A stretch of 64,000 nucleotides of DNA from Gyrodactylus bullatarudis (GCA_012064415.1 SSNU01000220.1:290708-354707), one strand, 5' to 3'. Shown: positions 13,664 to 27,191, numbered from the stretch's first letter. Translations and numbers: made by a program. Notes: generated from the sequence alone by a model not told the origin.

Positions 13664-15348
13664 CTGGGTACGAGTTTGTGTTTGGGTCACACTCACTTCA
13701 CTGTTCTTATCGACCAATCAGCATCAAGTATATTCCTTCATGTGGGTTAGATGGGTAGACTTCTCTTCTTTCTCTTCTCATTTCTTTGTTGGGTTTGAAT
13801 TTGAAATTTTCATTCATTTATCGTGTTTATAACAAGGGCTTTATCCTAAAATCTAGTCGAGCCTCAAATGACTAAATTAATAATAACCATAACAAGGATT
13901 TTTCATTTATTGTAAACTTCATCGTGAATTAGATGCTACACACTTGTTCAATATACAAGATTCGCTTTCTTGGGTTTATAAAAATAAATTAGTAAAGATT
14001 TGAGCATAGAAGAGGATTCAATCTAATTTAAATCCAATGTGAGCTAGAATAAGGTCGGACAAGTTTACACAATCAGATATCTTTTATATTTTCATAGTAT
14101 GGTAAATTTTTTGAAATGAAAACATTACACACTAAACTCAAATGTATAAAAGTTCAACCGGAAGGTAAAAACTATTTCATACATTTTAACGTAATTTTTA
14201 GAGTATTAATAATTTTCAAACTGAACTTAAAGTCCAAGCAAGTGAAGGCATTACATCAGCAGCCGGTTCAACGACCATCTTATCAGTTGATTCTTTAGTT
14301 CAAACGTTTATCCCAGAGAAACAAGGTTGAGCTTTATTGAACAAAAGCCGAAGATTTATTCAGTCAAATGAAGATCAAAGTAAAGAAGAGTTTTTGTGGG
14401 GTCAAGTTAGGACAGTAATTCAGAGAATTCATTTCTTGAGAGAAGAGCAGAAATTTAGAAAAGGATTACCAAAAAGATTTAAGAGATTATAGTTTCTCAT
14501 CTAATCTAACAAAAAAAGATGCATCTAATTGAAGGCCTTTGGCAAAGGAGGGGTCTGTCTCATTTTGATGACAAGCAAGTTTCCTCCACTATCAGAAGGC
14601 TTGGAGAAAATTTTTTTATTTTATTCATCAGATCGATTCACGTATTATAAATTATGAAACTAAAATAGTGTAAAAACTTGTATTGAACTCGTAGAAATAG
14701 AGAAATTTGAGTATTATGGGCCAACAAACCCAAATGTCCAACACCCAGGTCAAAACTATTGTTTTTACCTGCTCGATATCAAATTATGAAATTAACTAAT
14801 GTATAATTTCAAAGAAAAAAAAATTGGGGGTTTATTTAAAAGAATGACATGGTTGTTTTTATTTCTAATATGATCAAACCTCCTCTAATTTATTGATTGT
14901 ACTAAGTTGAATTTCATTCTCAAAAAACTGCTACTGCTGTCACGTAATGAATAAATAGAATCGAACAGAGATAATAGGCATAGCTTTAGGTGTTAATTGT
15001 GTTAATACTTGTAGTGAATTGGGGATATGTAACATGTATTTTTTACTTTGTTCTTCTAATATACCCAGTATGAGTCATGATAATGTCTTCCGTTGATTTG
15101 AAAATAGTAATCACATACTAAGCATTCGTTAACACGTATTTTTGTAGTTATTTTATAAATGAAGAATTTTACAATTTTAATAATTTGTAGACAATAAAAT
15201 CGTTTTTCAGAAAATTTTGAAAGATTTTCTGACCCTTCTAAATAGGAGAATATTATTAAGACAGTCTACGAAAATTTCGTGAATATTTCACGGAATTAAA
15301 TTTTTTCTTTGGATTCTAAAAATTTAAATGAAGATCCATATGAAATTC
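13664..15348. other. Spacer between divergent H4 and H2B genes
   Basis: The ~1.7 kb between the H4 TATA box (-) and the H2B TATA box (+) is AT-rich and holds no H3 or H1 gene or other recognisable coding region. CCAAT-like motifs (reading CAAT on the relevant strand) lie near both promoters. Confidence 0.6.
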
Positions 15349-15356
15349 TATATAAA
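15349..15356 (+). promoter_or_regulatory. TATA box of H2B
   Basis: TATATAAA lies 37-44 bp upstream of the H2B ATG, the expected layout for a short-leader histone gene. Confidence 0.65.
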
Positions 15357-15392
15357 CTTATTCTTGATTTCTATCATTGAACATCCCTAAAA

Positions 15393-15761
15393 ATGCCTAG
15401 CAAAGTCGTATCTGGTAAAGCCGCAAAGAAAGCCTCCAAGGCTAAAGTCCCCAAGGACGACAAAAAGAAGAAGAGGAGGAGGAAGGAATCCTATGCCATC
15501 TACATCTACAAGGTCTTGAGACAAGTCCACCCCGACACTGGTATCTCTTCCAAGGCCATGTCTATCATGAACTCCTTCGTCAACGACATCTTTGAAAGAA
15601 TCGCCGCTGAAGCTAGTCGTCTCTCTCACTACAACAAGAGATCCACCATCAGCAGTCGGGAAATTCAAACCGCTGTCAGACTTCTCCTACCCGGTGAATT
15701 GGCCAAGCACGCTGTATCTGAAGGTACCAAAGCTGTGACCAAGTACACTGGCTCCAAATAA
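15393..15761 (+). CDS. H2B: Histone H2B
   Basis: This intronless gene encodes 122 residues, the normal length for arthropod H2B, the nucleosome partner of H2A. A Lys-rich N-terminal tail ([19 protein letters not shown]) leads into the histone fold: [20 protein letters not shown], then [38 protein letters not shown], and the C-terminal helix ending AVTKYTGSK. Residue Lys near the end (AVTKY) is the conserved ubiquitination site region. It is more GC-rich than its flanks, as expected for highly expressed histone coding DNA. A TATA box and a 3' stem-loop frame it. The 93-codon reverse ORF is an antisense shadow. Confidence 0.97.
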   Translation: MPSKVVSGKAAKKASKAKVPKDDKKKKRRRKESYAIYIYKVLRQVHPDTGISSKAMSIMNSFVNDIFERIAAEASRLSHYNKRSTISSREIQTAVRLLLPGELAKHAVSEGTKAVTKYTGSK

Positions 15762-15794
15762 ATCTGTCTAGATTTATCTAGGGAACGTTCCACC

Positions 15795-15810
15795 GGCCCT
15801 TCTTAGGGCC
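15795..15810 (+). terminator. Histone 3' stem-loop of H2B
   Basis: GGCCCTTCTTAGGGCC forms a 6-bp stem with a TTCTT-type loop region, 34 bp past the H2B stop. It is the SLBP/U7-dependent 3'-end signal of replication-dependent histone mRNA. Confidence 0.92.
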
Positions 15811-16117
15811 ACTACTTTCATGTCTCACTCAATTTTCTTAATCTATAAACCAAGGTAAATGATCGTGTAAATTTCACACTACACTGTCGTTCCAAGATTA
15901 GATACTTCCTCTTTAGCTCATTGATATCTGATTGAGTATGATTACGTGATTATTTCTAATTCTCGCTTGATAATATTGCCAAATATGGTGATAATCAATA
16001 ATAACCTGTCCTCTTATTTAAAATTTTAAATGATCTTGAGACTTGTGATGTTAACTTCTTTAGAGAACTCAGTAAATATAAATTAAATATAAATATTTTC
16101 ATAAATTTTGTTCAACC

Positions 16118-16907
16118 TCAAGTATACACATCTATTTTGTAAAATTTCCATCCGATAAAACAAAATTCATACATCTCTTATGCATAGATTTATAAAGGTT
16201 GTTTATGACGTCTTCATGTATTGATTTCCACTCTTCCTTAATTTTGATTCTCAATTCATGCTTATTACAAAAAATCTTGCTATTTTGATATAATTTTTGG
16301 GATAGAATCCCCCAGAGATTTTCGATTGGGCTTCTGGCTGGGCAAGGATGTACTTTTATAGTTTGATCCGAAAACCAGTTAATGGTTGATTCTGAACGAT
16401 GACACGGAGCATTATCTTGTTGGAAAATTAGATCCTCTTTTGTAATTTCCTCTTTAAATGAGAATAAATGATTTTCAAGCAGAATTTGGTAAGAAGTTGA
16501 ATTGAGCTTTTCACTAATAACAACTAGACTAGAAGTTCCTTTGCTAGTTATCGATCCCCAGACCATAACACTACCTCCACCGAATCCTCGCTTTATTCGT
16601 ATTGGTTTTGGTCGCTTTTTGTCCATCCAGCATGAAGTTAGACCATCTGGGCCATCAAGATTGAACTTTTTCTCGTCAGAAAAGATAACTCTGCTCCAAT
16701 CTTGATTTTCAATGATTTTTTCATAAGCCCAACTCTTTTTGATTACATGTCTCTAGAACTCAGATTTGGAGTATTCTTAGGTTTAATTTACTACGAATTG
16801 ATCTGTATGAATATGTAGATAATTTAGCACTCTTTCGAATGACATATCCCACGTCTCAAGATCATTTAAAATTAAAACAAGAAGACAGGTTCTATAGGTG
16901 TATACTT
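16118..16907 (-). mobile_element. Tc1/mariner (Tc3-like) element remnant between histone genes
   Basis: The transposase relic at 16132-16752 is bounded by short inverted sequences. These are TCAAGTATACACA at 16118-16130 and its reverse-complement-like GGTGTATACTT at 16897-16907. GTATAC-type termini are common in Tc1 elements. The exact ends and TA duplication are not certain. It lies between H2B and the first H2A gene. Confidence 0.55.
16132..16752 (-). pseudogene. Tc3-like DDE transposase, 5' truncated, with a catalytic-region deletion
   Basis: The minus-strand frame encodes the C-terminal two thirds of a Tc1/mariner transposase, which cuts and pastes DNA at TA sites. Visible blocks are VIFSDEKKFNLDGPDG (first catalytic Asp), GGGSVMVWGSIT, FQQDNAPCHRS (second Asp) and IENLWG (catalytic Glu). 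The family motif ARSPDLNPIENLWG lacks four residues and reads ARSPIENLWG. The second-Asp-to-Glu spacing is thus 30 instead of the usual 34. An in-frame TAG at 16753-16755 removes the N-terminal DNA-binding part. The copy must be inactive. Confidence 0.88.
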
Positions 16908-17489
16908 ATTCTTGATTACCACTGTAAAATTGATACAAATCTAAAAATTCCAGATTCGAAACCATAACATTACTTCAAGTTGAACAAATTTTCCTAAGAA
17001 AGAGTATTATGAGATAAAATCTTTCCTTCTTGCTTTTGCTCTGAGCTGTATTGAAAATAAAAACATTCATATCAGATATAAATTTGACTACTCAAAATCT
17101 CTCCTTTATTCTCCCATCCACTAACCAAGTGACGAATCAAATTACTTTTCATACTATTCTCATTCTCATTATAGATTGAACCTGCTTTTACAATTTTTAT
17201 TCAGATGTGTATGTATTTATTTTATTCTATATCAGATTATGTTATTGCCATATTTTGTATACTTGACATGTATAAGAATTTTTTTAACAAAAAAATAAAA
17301 TTCAGCCATTATGCTTAGCTTACTTGAAATCTATTGGAAGAGCCTTCAATTAACCCTTGAACGAAACTTGTATGAGTCCTATTTCGTTTCTGAGAATAAT
17401 TTTAACCTACTTAATAATCTACTTTCAATACTATTGTATTAGAATGTGAATTGTCTGATTGTGATGACTTGAGTAATCTTAAATTAGTA
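16908..17489. other. Spacer before the first H2A repeat
   Basis: AT-rich, with no recognisable gene. It ends where the duplicated H2A unit begins. Confidence 0.6.
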
Positions 17490-17815
17490 ACAAGCAATTC
17501 ATAGTTCATACGAAAAAAAATTCTTTAAAGAATTTCTTTGTAAGTTTAAAATTTGAAAAGAGCGCTCAGACTTCTTTATGAAAAGACTCTGTTGAGGAGA
17601 TGTGTAACGTGAAGAATACATGCAGAGAGAATAGGTAGCCGATAGGACATGGTATATGCCGTGTACTGGATACTATGGTGGATGGGTATATGGTGTATGA
17701 ATGTGGTAGTGGTAGTACTGGTGCGGGATTAATAAGCGACTTGAGAGAGAATTGGGGAGGACAATGAAAACGAATGCTTAGTATGTGATTGTTGATTTTG
17801 ATGTCGTTATTAAGG

Positions 17816-17823
17816 TATATATA
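17816..17823 (+). promoter_or_regulatory. TATA box of H2A copy 1
   Basis: TATATATA lies 52-59 bp upstream of the H2A ATG. The identical element in copy 2 is at 21096-21103. Confidence 0.65.
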
Positions 17824-17868
17824 GAAAGAGGAGATAATGTTCATTGTCTAACGTTTAACTAGCAATAA

Positions 17869-18252
<384 letters not shown>

Positions 18253-18285
18253 GTGGCTCGCTCAAAGCTAGAGAACGTGACCACC

Positions 18286-18301
18286 GGCCCTTTTTAGGGC
18301 C
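18286..18301 (+). terminator. Histone 3' stem-loop of H2A copy 1
   Basis: GGCCCTTTTTAGGGCC lies 34 bp past the stop codon: a 6-bp stem and 4-base T loop, the SLBP-binding 3'-end signal. Confidence 0.93.
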
Positions 18302-18986
18302 ACTCACTTTCTATGTCTATCATCAAAATATTCTACTCATTTTTTCAATAATTTATGATAATTAATCCTGTACTTAGATTGAGAATTTATCATAAAGGCT
18401 AAGCTTAATATTCATCAACAAATTTGCTCCATTGTTTCTTTTAGCTAATCAAGTTTCGCCTTTAAAATTTAATGATATACACTCCTTTCAACTTTATGAG
18501 AATTGCACTTCTCACAAGGTGCAAAAGCATTTAATTGCACTGTGGGACTTTATTACATGGAAAGCTATGGTCACTACACATGGTTTATGCTCTCCTATAA
18601 CAAAACTTAAATGGTCCTTTAAGTATATCCTCCCCCCATGTTTCAAGTAAAAAGACTTATTTATTTTTTCGACAATTTTGTAACATGATGCAAGGTTTCT
18701 ACAGTACAGTATTATGAAAATTATCCTTTATCTCAAAGTAACGTCTAATTTCCAATTTTTACCTTAAATTTCATCGAAAGTCATCAAAAGTTGATTGCTA
18801 TGATCTCAATAAGATATGTAACCAGATCATCACCATAAAAATTTAGATAATTATGTCTCCTATCATGGATCTTTTTTCTTGTATAAAAGTTTTGAAATGT
18901 ATCATGATTTCCTTAAAAATTGAATCTTTTAAAATTTCTTTTCTTCATATCGTGAAATTCGGTCTCATTAACTAGGTTATTACATT

Positions 18987-20769
18987 TTCCTTCTCCTTGC
19001 ATAAAGCCATAATAAAATATTTTCATTAAATATTTATTGGGCTTTAAATTTTATTCATCACTATCCCTATATAACTGGTTTAGGATCAGATAAAAGGTTC
19101 TAGAATATTTTTTAAAATGAATGAATGATTTTTTGGTACCATATAATCCTGTTATTTCGCCCTGATAGGAAACCTAAAGATACAGATTTTCAATAAAAAT
19201 ATCATCTGGATTTAAAGATCAAATTACTTATGATCTAATGGACTGATTTTCATACTCTGACAATTTATGATATATGCACTCTTTCATCTTTCGAACTAGA
19301 CAATTCGAAGCTTGATTAAAGGTATAATTGTTTCACACCCCTCCACTATGTGATCTAAAACCCTGGTTTTGATCCTTCGCTTACAAGTAGACCGACATGA
19401 AACAGGTTTAATTAGAGAGGTCTTAAGGGCAGAGTTTTAATGTTCTTATGAAAAAGGTTCTTGTCTTCTGTATTAATTGATACTTTCAAAGACTCAAACA
19501 CTTCACTGATCCTCACAATAAAGCGTTAAAAACTCAATTTCTTACACTTCTAAATTTTACCCTTGAATGAGTCTCACAACCGACTGTAGATTGCATTTGA
19601 TATTATTGTGAATACAGTTTATTTATCAGATTTTATGTACTGAAAGGCCTCATCATACTCATAATTAATCCAATTTAAAAAGATTTTTTCGGAAACCGGA
19701 TCATTTCGCTTAATGTAACCGTTTTAAAAAATTTTGGAAAAAAATTATGTTTTTTTTAATTTTCGATTTGACGCCAAACTCCTAATGTTTGACACTTTGA
19801 GATGGAAATATTTATTGACTTGGAAGAGGGATTTAATAGATAGAATGTCTGGGAGCTAGTAGAAGCAGAATATCAGCTTTCCACCCAAGTGTTACTTCGG
19901 TCTCTGAAGATAATCTGTTATCTGATTGTATAATTCTTTCGTTGAATGTACTGATGGCATCGGTAGCTAAGCTAGAAAAATATCCCTGAACATCTTTCTG
20001 AAAATTTTTCAATGAAATTTTAAAGAGGGACAGAAAATAGTAGAATTTTCAAAATTGATAAAAATCAACGGAGAGCTGATTTTTTCATATTTTATATTTG
20101 TATAGGATCTTTTGTAGGATCAATTTTCAGGTCTCTCGGCAATATGTAACCGAAATGATCTATGAAATCCTATCAAATTATAGATGTATCAATTTACAAT
20201 TGAATTTACGAACTATTATTATTAATTGAATTGGAAAATTATTAAATATATATAAATTAGTATTATCTACTTATAAGTATGTTTGTGAATCATATTTAGA
20301 AATAGTAATAATTCCCCAATTATGTTTAGAAGAAACATCGAGTTAAATCTGTGATTGCATAGAATGAAAAGTTAGTTTTTACGTGAGAAGATAAGCCTCT
20401 ATCGTTATTTCTTGTGAATTTACATATTTTAATTTAATTCATCACATTTTTTTTTACAATTTATGAAAATCATTTACATCTCGTAAAGTTAAGTTGAAAT
20501 CAGATAAAAGAGTGCTTAATAAGCACTGTGCTTATGGTGCTTGAGACATCGAGAGCGTTAAAATCCTAAGAGAAACATATCATAAGAAATACAAAATGTA
20601 AAAGAAAACAAAATAAAAGAAATTTTTGTTCAAATTCATTGTTTAAATCATATCAAGACTGATATCTTATGACTGACAATCACAAATTTCGTAGTTCATG
20701 TTAGAAAGATATTCTTTGTAAGTTTGAAATTTGTGAAGGGCGCAAAGACTTGTTAGTACTAATTTTTTG
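18987..20769. other. Spacer between the two H2A repeats
   Basis: No gene was seen. About 19690-20165 has inverted arms around a GATCATTTCG core and a block (gacgccaaactcc) resembling the dispersed foldback family. About 20690-20755 is a shorter, diverged repeat of the start of the H2A unit (ttctttgtaagttt, then ggcgcaaagactt). It suggests a third, truncated copy of the H2A promoter region. Confidence 0.55.
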
Positions 20770-21148
20770 ACAAGCAATTCATAGTTCATACGAAAAAAAA
20801 TTCTTTAAAGAATTTCTTTGTAAGTTTAAAATTTGAAAAGAGCGCTCAGACTTCTTTATGAAAAGACTCTGTTGAGGAGATGTGTAACGTGAGGAATACA
20901 TGCAGAGAGAATAGGTAGCCGATAGGACATGGTATATGCCGTGTACTGGATACTATGGTGGATGGGTATATGGTGTATGAATGTGGTAGTGGTAGTACTG
21001 GTGCGGGATTAATAAGCGACTTGAGAGAGAATTGGGGAGGACAATGAAAACGAATGCTTAGTATGTGATTGTTGATTTTGATGTCGTTATTAAGGTATAT
21101 ATAGAAAGAGGAGATAATGTTCATTGTCTAACGTTTAACTAGCAATAA

Positions 21149-21532
<384 letters not shown>

Positions 21533-21565
21533 GTGGCTCGCTCAAAGCTAGAGAACGTGACCACC

Positions 21566-21581
21566 GGCCCTTTTTAGGGCC
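21566..21581 (+). terminator. Histone 3' stem-loop of H2A copy 2
   Basis: Same 16-base stem-loop as copy 1, 34 bp after the stop codon. Confidence 0.93.
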
Positions 21582-22259
21582 ACTCACTTTCTATGTCTAT
21601 CATCAAAATATTCTACTCATTTTTTCAATAATTTATGATAATTAATCCTGTACTTAGATTGAGAATTTATCATAAAGGCTAAGCTTAATATTCATCAACA
21701 AATTTGCTCCATTGTTTCTTTTAGCTAATCAAGTTTCGCCTTTAAAATTTAATGATATACACTCCTTTCAACTTTATGAGAATTGCACTTCTCACAAGGT
21801 GCAAAAGCATTTAATTGCACTGTGGGACTTTATTACATGGAAAGCTATGGTCACTACACATGGTTTATGCTCTCCTATAACAAAACTTAAATGGTCCTTT
21901 AAGTATATCCTCCCCCCATGTTTCAAGTAAAAAGACTTATTTATTTTTTCGACAATTTTGTAACATGATGCAAGGTTTCTACAGTACAGTATTATGAAAA
22001 TTATCCTTTATCTCAAAGTAACGTCTAATTTCCAATTTTTACCTTAAATTTCATCGAAAGTCATCAAAAGTTGATTGCTATGATCTCAATAAGATATGTA
22101 ACCAGATCATCACCATAAAAATTTAGATAATTATGTCTCCTATCATGGATCTTGTATAAAAGTTTTGAAATGTATCATGATTTCCTTAAAAATTGAATAT
22201 TTTAAAATTTCTTTTCTTCATATCGTGAAATTCGGTCTCATTAACTAGGTCATTACGTT

Positions 22260-22795
22260 TTTTCCATAATTTATAATCCCAATTCTTACAAAAATTGACT
22301 AATGATTGCTGGTTACATCTTTATCTGTCATCAAAAAATTTGTCACCATTGTTTTGTTATAATTAATTAATCTTGTCTAAAGTAATTGTATTAATATTAA
22401 TGGTAATCTTACTAGTAATTTTCTAATCTAATCTAAATGCAAGATTACTTAAATGCAGCTCCCCATATGTCAAAAAAAGTATCAGTAAACTAAAATATTT
22501 AGGCTAATTTAGGATTAATTCAATCATTGTATCTCCAATTCGCTTTATATATTTTGATATTATAGAGATTTTAACAGATGATAAATTATCATTGATGTTA
22601 GATAATATAAATATATGCACAGTAATTTAACAATAAAATTTCTATTTGATTGATTTTGTCAAATTAAATTTCTTGATCCATTTATATTAAAACAAACATC
22701 TCAACTTTGCCGTCTTGTTTAAATATAATGATCACTGACCTTGGAACAGTTTTGAAAATTCAATCAACTGTGCTCCATAATCAGTCAAACGATAA
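22260..22795. other. 5' flank of the SPTLC2-type gene
   Basis: AT-rich upstream region and probable 5' UTR. An in-frame TAA directly precedes the ATG at 22796. No clear TATA box or other motif can be assigned with confidence. Confidence 0.5.
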
Positions 22796-25054
22796 ATGGG
22801 GAATTTAAAAGAATCTCTCACTGCGGATATGAGAAAAGAGTTCAAAGGTCCCAAATCAGGGGAACCTTTTTATGAATCTTTTGAATCTATTCACCTTATC
22901 GATGCTGTGATAACTTATTTGAGCTTCGTTCTGTTAAATTTATTGGGAAGACTTCAAGACTTCTTACGAAAATCTGGAATTCTCAAGAACTCAATCGCTC
23001 AAGACCCTCTCGCCAATCAAGGATTTGTCCCTTTATTTTCTGATTATGAGGCTTTTTATACAAGAAATTTATACAGGCGAGTTAGAGATTGTTGGAATAG
23101 ACCAATTTCATCATCACCAGGTGTAGAGATCGATGTGATGAAACGATATTCTCCCGATCATGGATGGACGTTCAAGTGAGTCTTCTCCATGATGTTACAT
23201 TGTATTTGAATACATTTCCAAAATAAAATAATCGACAAATGCAAATTTACATGGTAGTTCCCCTTAGATTCGATGGAAAAACTCAAAAGGCAATCAATAT
23301 GGGCTCGTATAACTATTTAGGTTTCGGTAGTACTCAAGTGCCTTGGTTAAATGATTGTCGGGAGGCCATACTAAAATATGGAATATCAACCTGCTCTTCT
23401 CGTCTTGAGAATGGAGGGTTAGACTTACATAGAAAACTAGAAAATTTGCTTGCTGAATTTCTCCACCAGGAGGCTGCAATAGTGACAAGTATGGGATTTG
23501 CCACCAATTCTCTGAATATGCCGTGCATTTTTGATAAAGTGAGTAGACTACTTTTTATATTTATTTCATATTTCCTTATTATGTATGTCTAGAGTCATCT
23601 TCCAGACAAAACTCAACTATTGATTTTATATTATTTTTCACCAGTTAGAGACTAATCTAGTTCTATGGTAACAATACTCTATTTATTTATTATTAAATAA
23701 AAGTTACTAAAAATAAACAGGTTACTGAAGAATAATATCCTCTTGAATCTGTAGGATACTTGCATCATCAGTGATGAACTGAATCATAGCAGTATAATCC
23801 TCGGATGCAGACTTAGCGGAGCCACGATAAAGAAATTCAAGCATAACGATATGAAAAATTTAGAGCAAGTTCTTCGTGAAACTGTTGTATATGGCCGACC
23901 ACGGACTCGTAGGCAATATAAGAAAATTTTCATTGTCGTTGAAGGAATTTATAGGTAAGTGAAACTTTTAAATGATCAATTTCATCTTGTTCTTTTATGA
24001 ATAAAATTAAAATTAATTTATTTATTTCAAATAAAACTTATCTTCTCTTTACATTGGTAGTATGGAAGGAAGTATTGTTCACTTGCCTGAATTAATCGAG
24101 CTCAAGAAAAAGTACAAAGCTTACATTTACCTTGACGAGGCCCATAGTATTGGGGCATTGGGACCCGAAGGTCGTGGGGTTATCGATTATTACGGATGTA
24201 ATCCAGAAGATGTTGATGTTGTTATGGGAACTTTTACAAAGAGCTTTGGAGCAACTGGTGGTTACTTGGCTGGATCTAAAAGACTCATCGACTATATTAG
24301 AGCAAATTCTTTAAGTTCCCATTATGGAATAGCAATGCCCCCTGTGGTTACTCAACAAATTCTCTCATGTCTTCGAGTTATCATGGGTAAAGATGTTCCC
24401 GGCCTTGCAAAATATCAGTGAGTTAATTAATTAACAGATATACTCATAAGTAGCTATTGTAATAAATTTGAGGAAATTTTAATTCTCAATAAAATCTCAA
24501 GAAAAATGAAATAAGTCATTAAATTTAGTCTAGAGAAATTACGCTGGAACACCCGATATTTTCGAGCCAAATGCCATGAATTAGGATTGGTTGTTTATGG
24601 AAACCGAGATAGTCCAGTTGTCCCAGTAATCACTTATATGCCAGCAAAGTTGATTGCTTTCTCGAGGAAATGCCTTGCAAAAGGTTTAGCTGTCGTTGTG
24701 GTTGGATTCCCTGCCACTGGCATTCTTTTGTCAAGAGTACGATTCTGCATTTCAGCCAGTCATAATAAAGAAACTCTTGATAAGGTATGTATGGTTTTCA
24801 AACATTTTAATTTTCCCAAAGTTTATCAAAAGAAAATTAAGAGATAATTCTCGCATTTTTAATTTTAGACAATAGAAATCTTGAAAGAAGTCATCGCAGA
24901 AACTCGTATAGACTTTAGTCGTCAAGATGTCCCGAGCTGGTGTATGAATGTTAAACAGGTTAGAGCTCCATTGGGCAAAGATTTCGACTGCAGCCTTGAT
25001 GATCTGCATAATATGAAGGAAACCCATGATATTCAGATTAGCCTTAATAACTAG
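22796..25054 (+). CDS. SPTLC2: Serine palmitoyltransferase subunit 2 (LCB2/SPTLC2), six exons
   Basis: This PLP-dependent alpha-oxoamine synthase subunit condenses serine with palmitoyl-CoA, the first step of sphingolipid synthesis at the ER, as a heterodimer with the LCB1 subunit. Exons by GT-AG and phase are 22796-23175, 23268-23538, 23755-23954, 24061-24417, 24529-24784 and 24869-25054. They sum to 1,650 bp (549 residues; family usual ~550-560). One N-terminal membrane segment (about residues 36-55) is followed by [18 protein letters not shown] and [10 protein letters not shown]. Next come the PLP-site DEAHSIG and the lysine motif [13 protein letters not shown], with Schiff-base Lys at about residue 344, then [12 protein letters not shown] and [20 protein letters not shown]. 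The start follows an in-frame TAA. All catalytic motifs are intact, so the gene looks functional. At exon 5 the acceptor at 24528 is used; a second AG four bases later would break the frame. Confidence 0.95.
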
Positions 25055-27191
25055 ATACAGGATTTTTTATTGATAAAAACAAGAGATGAATTTTGCTACA
25101 TACCACGAATAACAAGAACATATCAGATAAAGAAAAATTTATCAAGAAAAACTTCACACATACCAAAAAACATGAGAGAGAGAGAGACAGTTCAATATTA
25201 ATAAAATATTTGCATCTTTTAGAGCTTTCTATATAAATAAGAAAAAATAATATTTTAGATTTGTAAAGAAATCGGTGTAAAAACAAACAAAGAAGACCAA
25301 TGATGAACTATTTTCTTAAGTACTTTACAAAAGTTTAACGATTTATTCGACGTTAATCTAAACGGGATCTCCCCTTGAATAACAGAAATATTTCTTCATT
25401 CATTCAGTACAATTATATTATATTGTAATCTCATGTAATATTAAATCTGATTCTCTTTATTTTTGTGTATACATGCTCTATATACAATTGAATTAAATGA
25501 AATCTTAAATTCTATGTAAATTGATATTGTTATAATTTTATTTATTTATTTATTTTTGACTTGAAAAATGAGAAATAAACCACTGTGATATATATATTTA
25601 TGTGTAGAATATTTTCATTGAATAATAAAAAAACTTAATTTTTACTTAACAGAAAATACCAATTACGTTTATTGTTTCTTTACCACGGTAACAGAGAAAT
25701 GGATTTTTTTAAATTCTTAGCTCAAAGCATTATTTTCTAGTTCATTATCCAGACAAACTTTTGAGTACATGAACTTACAGGTAGTTAAGGCGTATCAATT
25801 GAGAGAAAAATGTCTGCAAGTGACAACAAAAACTCTTCCAAGAGTCTGTATTTTTGATTCGATTTTAAAAATAGGACTCATGGAACTGATCACAAAGCAA
25901 AGAAAAAAAACCATAACTTGATAAAATAAGCTAAGAGACTCATTCAAATTATCACGTGATGTTCAAAGGTGATTTGCATCAAAACTTGGTGATTGTTATT
26001 CTATCTATTTTTGACGAATAGCCTTCCAAGAATAAATGCAATTTTTATTACAAATCAATAAGACATGCAACTTTACTTAAGAGGAACAGTGTAAGTTAGC
26101 TTTGATGGAATGAGAAAGCCTAATCATTCACAATGACAATCAGCAGGTTTCATTTCATTAACTTCTTGAGAAACAATGTTGAGTGGTTATTTCAATTTAA
26201 GCATTGTTGAATGAGGAAATTTTCTGATCTAAAGCTAGTTGACATGAAGATGAGAATTTACAAAAAAATCAATATTTATCTCCGGAATGTTTGGAAAAAA
26301 AATTATTTTTGGAATTCCATAATGAAATAAGCTAATGAGTTGTGGAAATTAAAAAAAATTCTTGAAGAAATTCAATCTGACCGAAATTAGGCCGTTTTTC
26401 AGATTTCAAAAATGCTGATATCGAATATCTGCATTTAACTGCTTCGAATTTTTGAAATCGATAAAAATTTTGATTCGAAAAAGTGAAAATTCGGGGCATT
26501 TTCGAAATTCGAAAAACGGCCTAATTTTCTCAACTCATTAGCTTATTTCATTATGGTATTTGAAAAATAATTTTTTTTCCTGACTTTCTGGAGAAAAATA
26601 TTGAGTTTTTTGTAAAAAAATTAAATTCTCATCTTCATGTCAAATAGGTTTTGGTTAATTTTTCTTTACAACTATCTCTATCCAGAGATTTAGTCGGATG
26701 AATTTCTCAGGTACCAACGACCTTGTAATTCATAAAATATCTTTCGTATTGAAACTACAGTCAAATTTGATGAGGTCACCTGAGCAGTAGATAAAAGTAC
26801 CATGAGTCACATGGATTGTCTCATAATGATAAATCAAGAAGAAAAAAAGACTTTTCCAAAAATAATTTTGAGTAATTTTTTTATTTACGCTGCTTTTGTG
26901 TTTTTTATTTCTGTTATTAGCATCTGCTTTACAAGAAGGGTTTTTGTTGGCTTTTGCTTGCTTCAGGTGAAAATAATAATTACAATAACAATATAAAGTA
27001 ATAATAATTGCTTATATAATAACTGGTAAATATTCTCTAGAATCTAATACAGAAGGATTCATCATCTTGGTAAACTACAAATACAGGTAAAACTGTATAT
27101 ATTTATACTCATATTATTTATATATTATCTTTTTTGAAGTCGATCAAGGTATTATTATTACTTAATACAATGGAATTCAAGGGAATTCTAC
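25055..27191. other. Intergenic region between convergent SPTLC2 and LRRK genes
   Basis: Both genes end towards this region, so it holds their 3' UTRs and probable poly(A) signals (several AATAAA-type sites, for example near 25574). A GA-repeat lies near 25172. The large foldback element at 26238-26644 is the only structured feature. A 64-codon ORF at 26802-26996 has one hydrophobic stretch but no recognisable family. Confidence 0.6.
26238..26644. mobile_element. Palindromic foldback/MITE element, TA-flanked
   Basis: Almost the entire 407 bp is an imperfect palindrome. The left arm starts GTTGACATGAAGATGAGAAT and the right arm, on the minus strand, starts TTTGACATGAAGATGAGAAT. The match continues inward through aagctaatgagttg-type blocks to aattaggccgtttttc near the centre. 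TA abuts each end (26236-26237 and 26645-26646). The interior is non-coding. Related, mostly incomplete copies are seen at about 11866-12120, 27886-28100, 29190-29460, 31015-31245, 47790-48163 and 51684-55099. Confidence 0.7.

Noticed and set aside
17566..17844. 92-codon minus ORF in the H2A promoter (and copy at 20846-21124)
   Set aside because: Overlaps the promoter and TATA box. It has no motif and is a chance ORF carried by the duplication.
18432..18650. 72-codon plus ORF downstream of H2A (and copy at 21712-21930)
   Set aside because: Present twice only because it lies in the duplicated unit. It has no recognisable domain and sits past the histone 3' end.
26802..26996. 64-codon ORF with a hydrophobic stretch
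   Set aside because: AT-rich sequence easily yields Phe/Ile-rich ORFs. No conservation evidence, and it lies in the 3' intergenic region.
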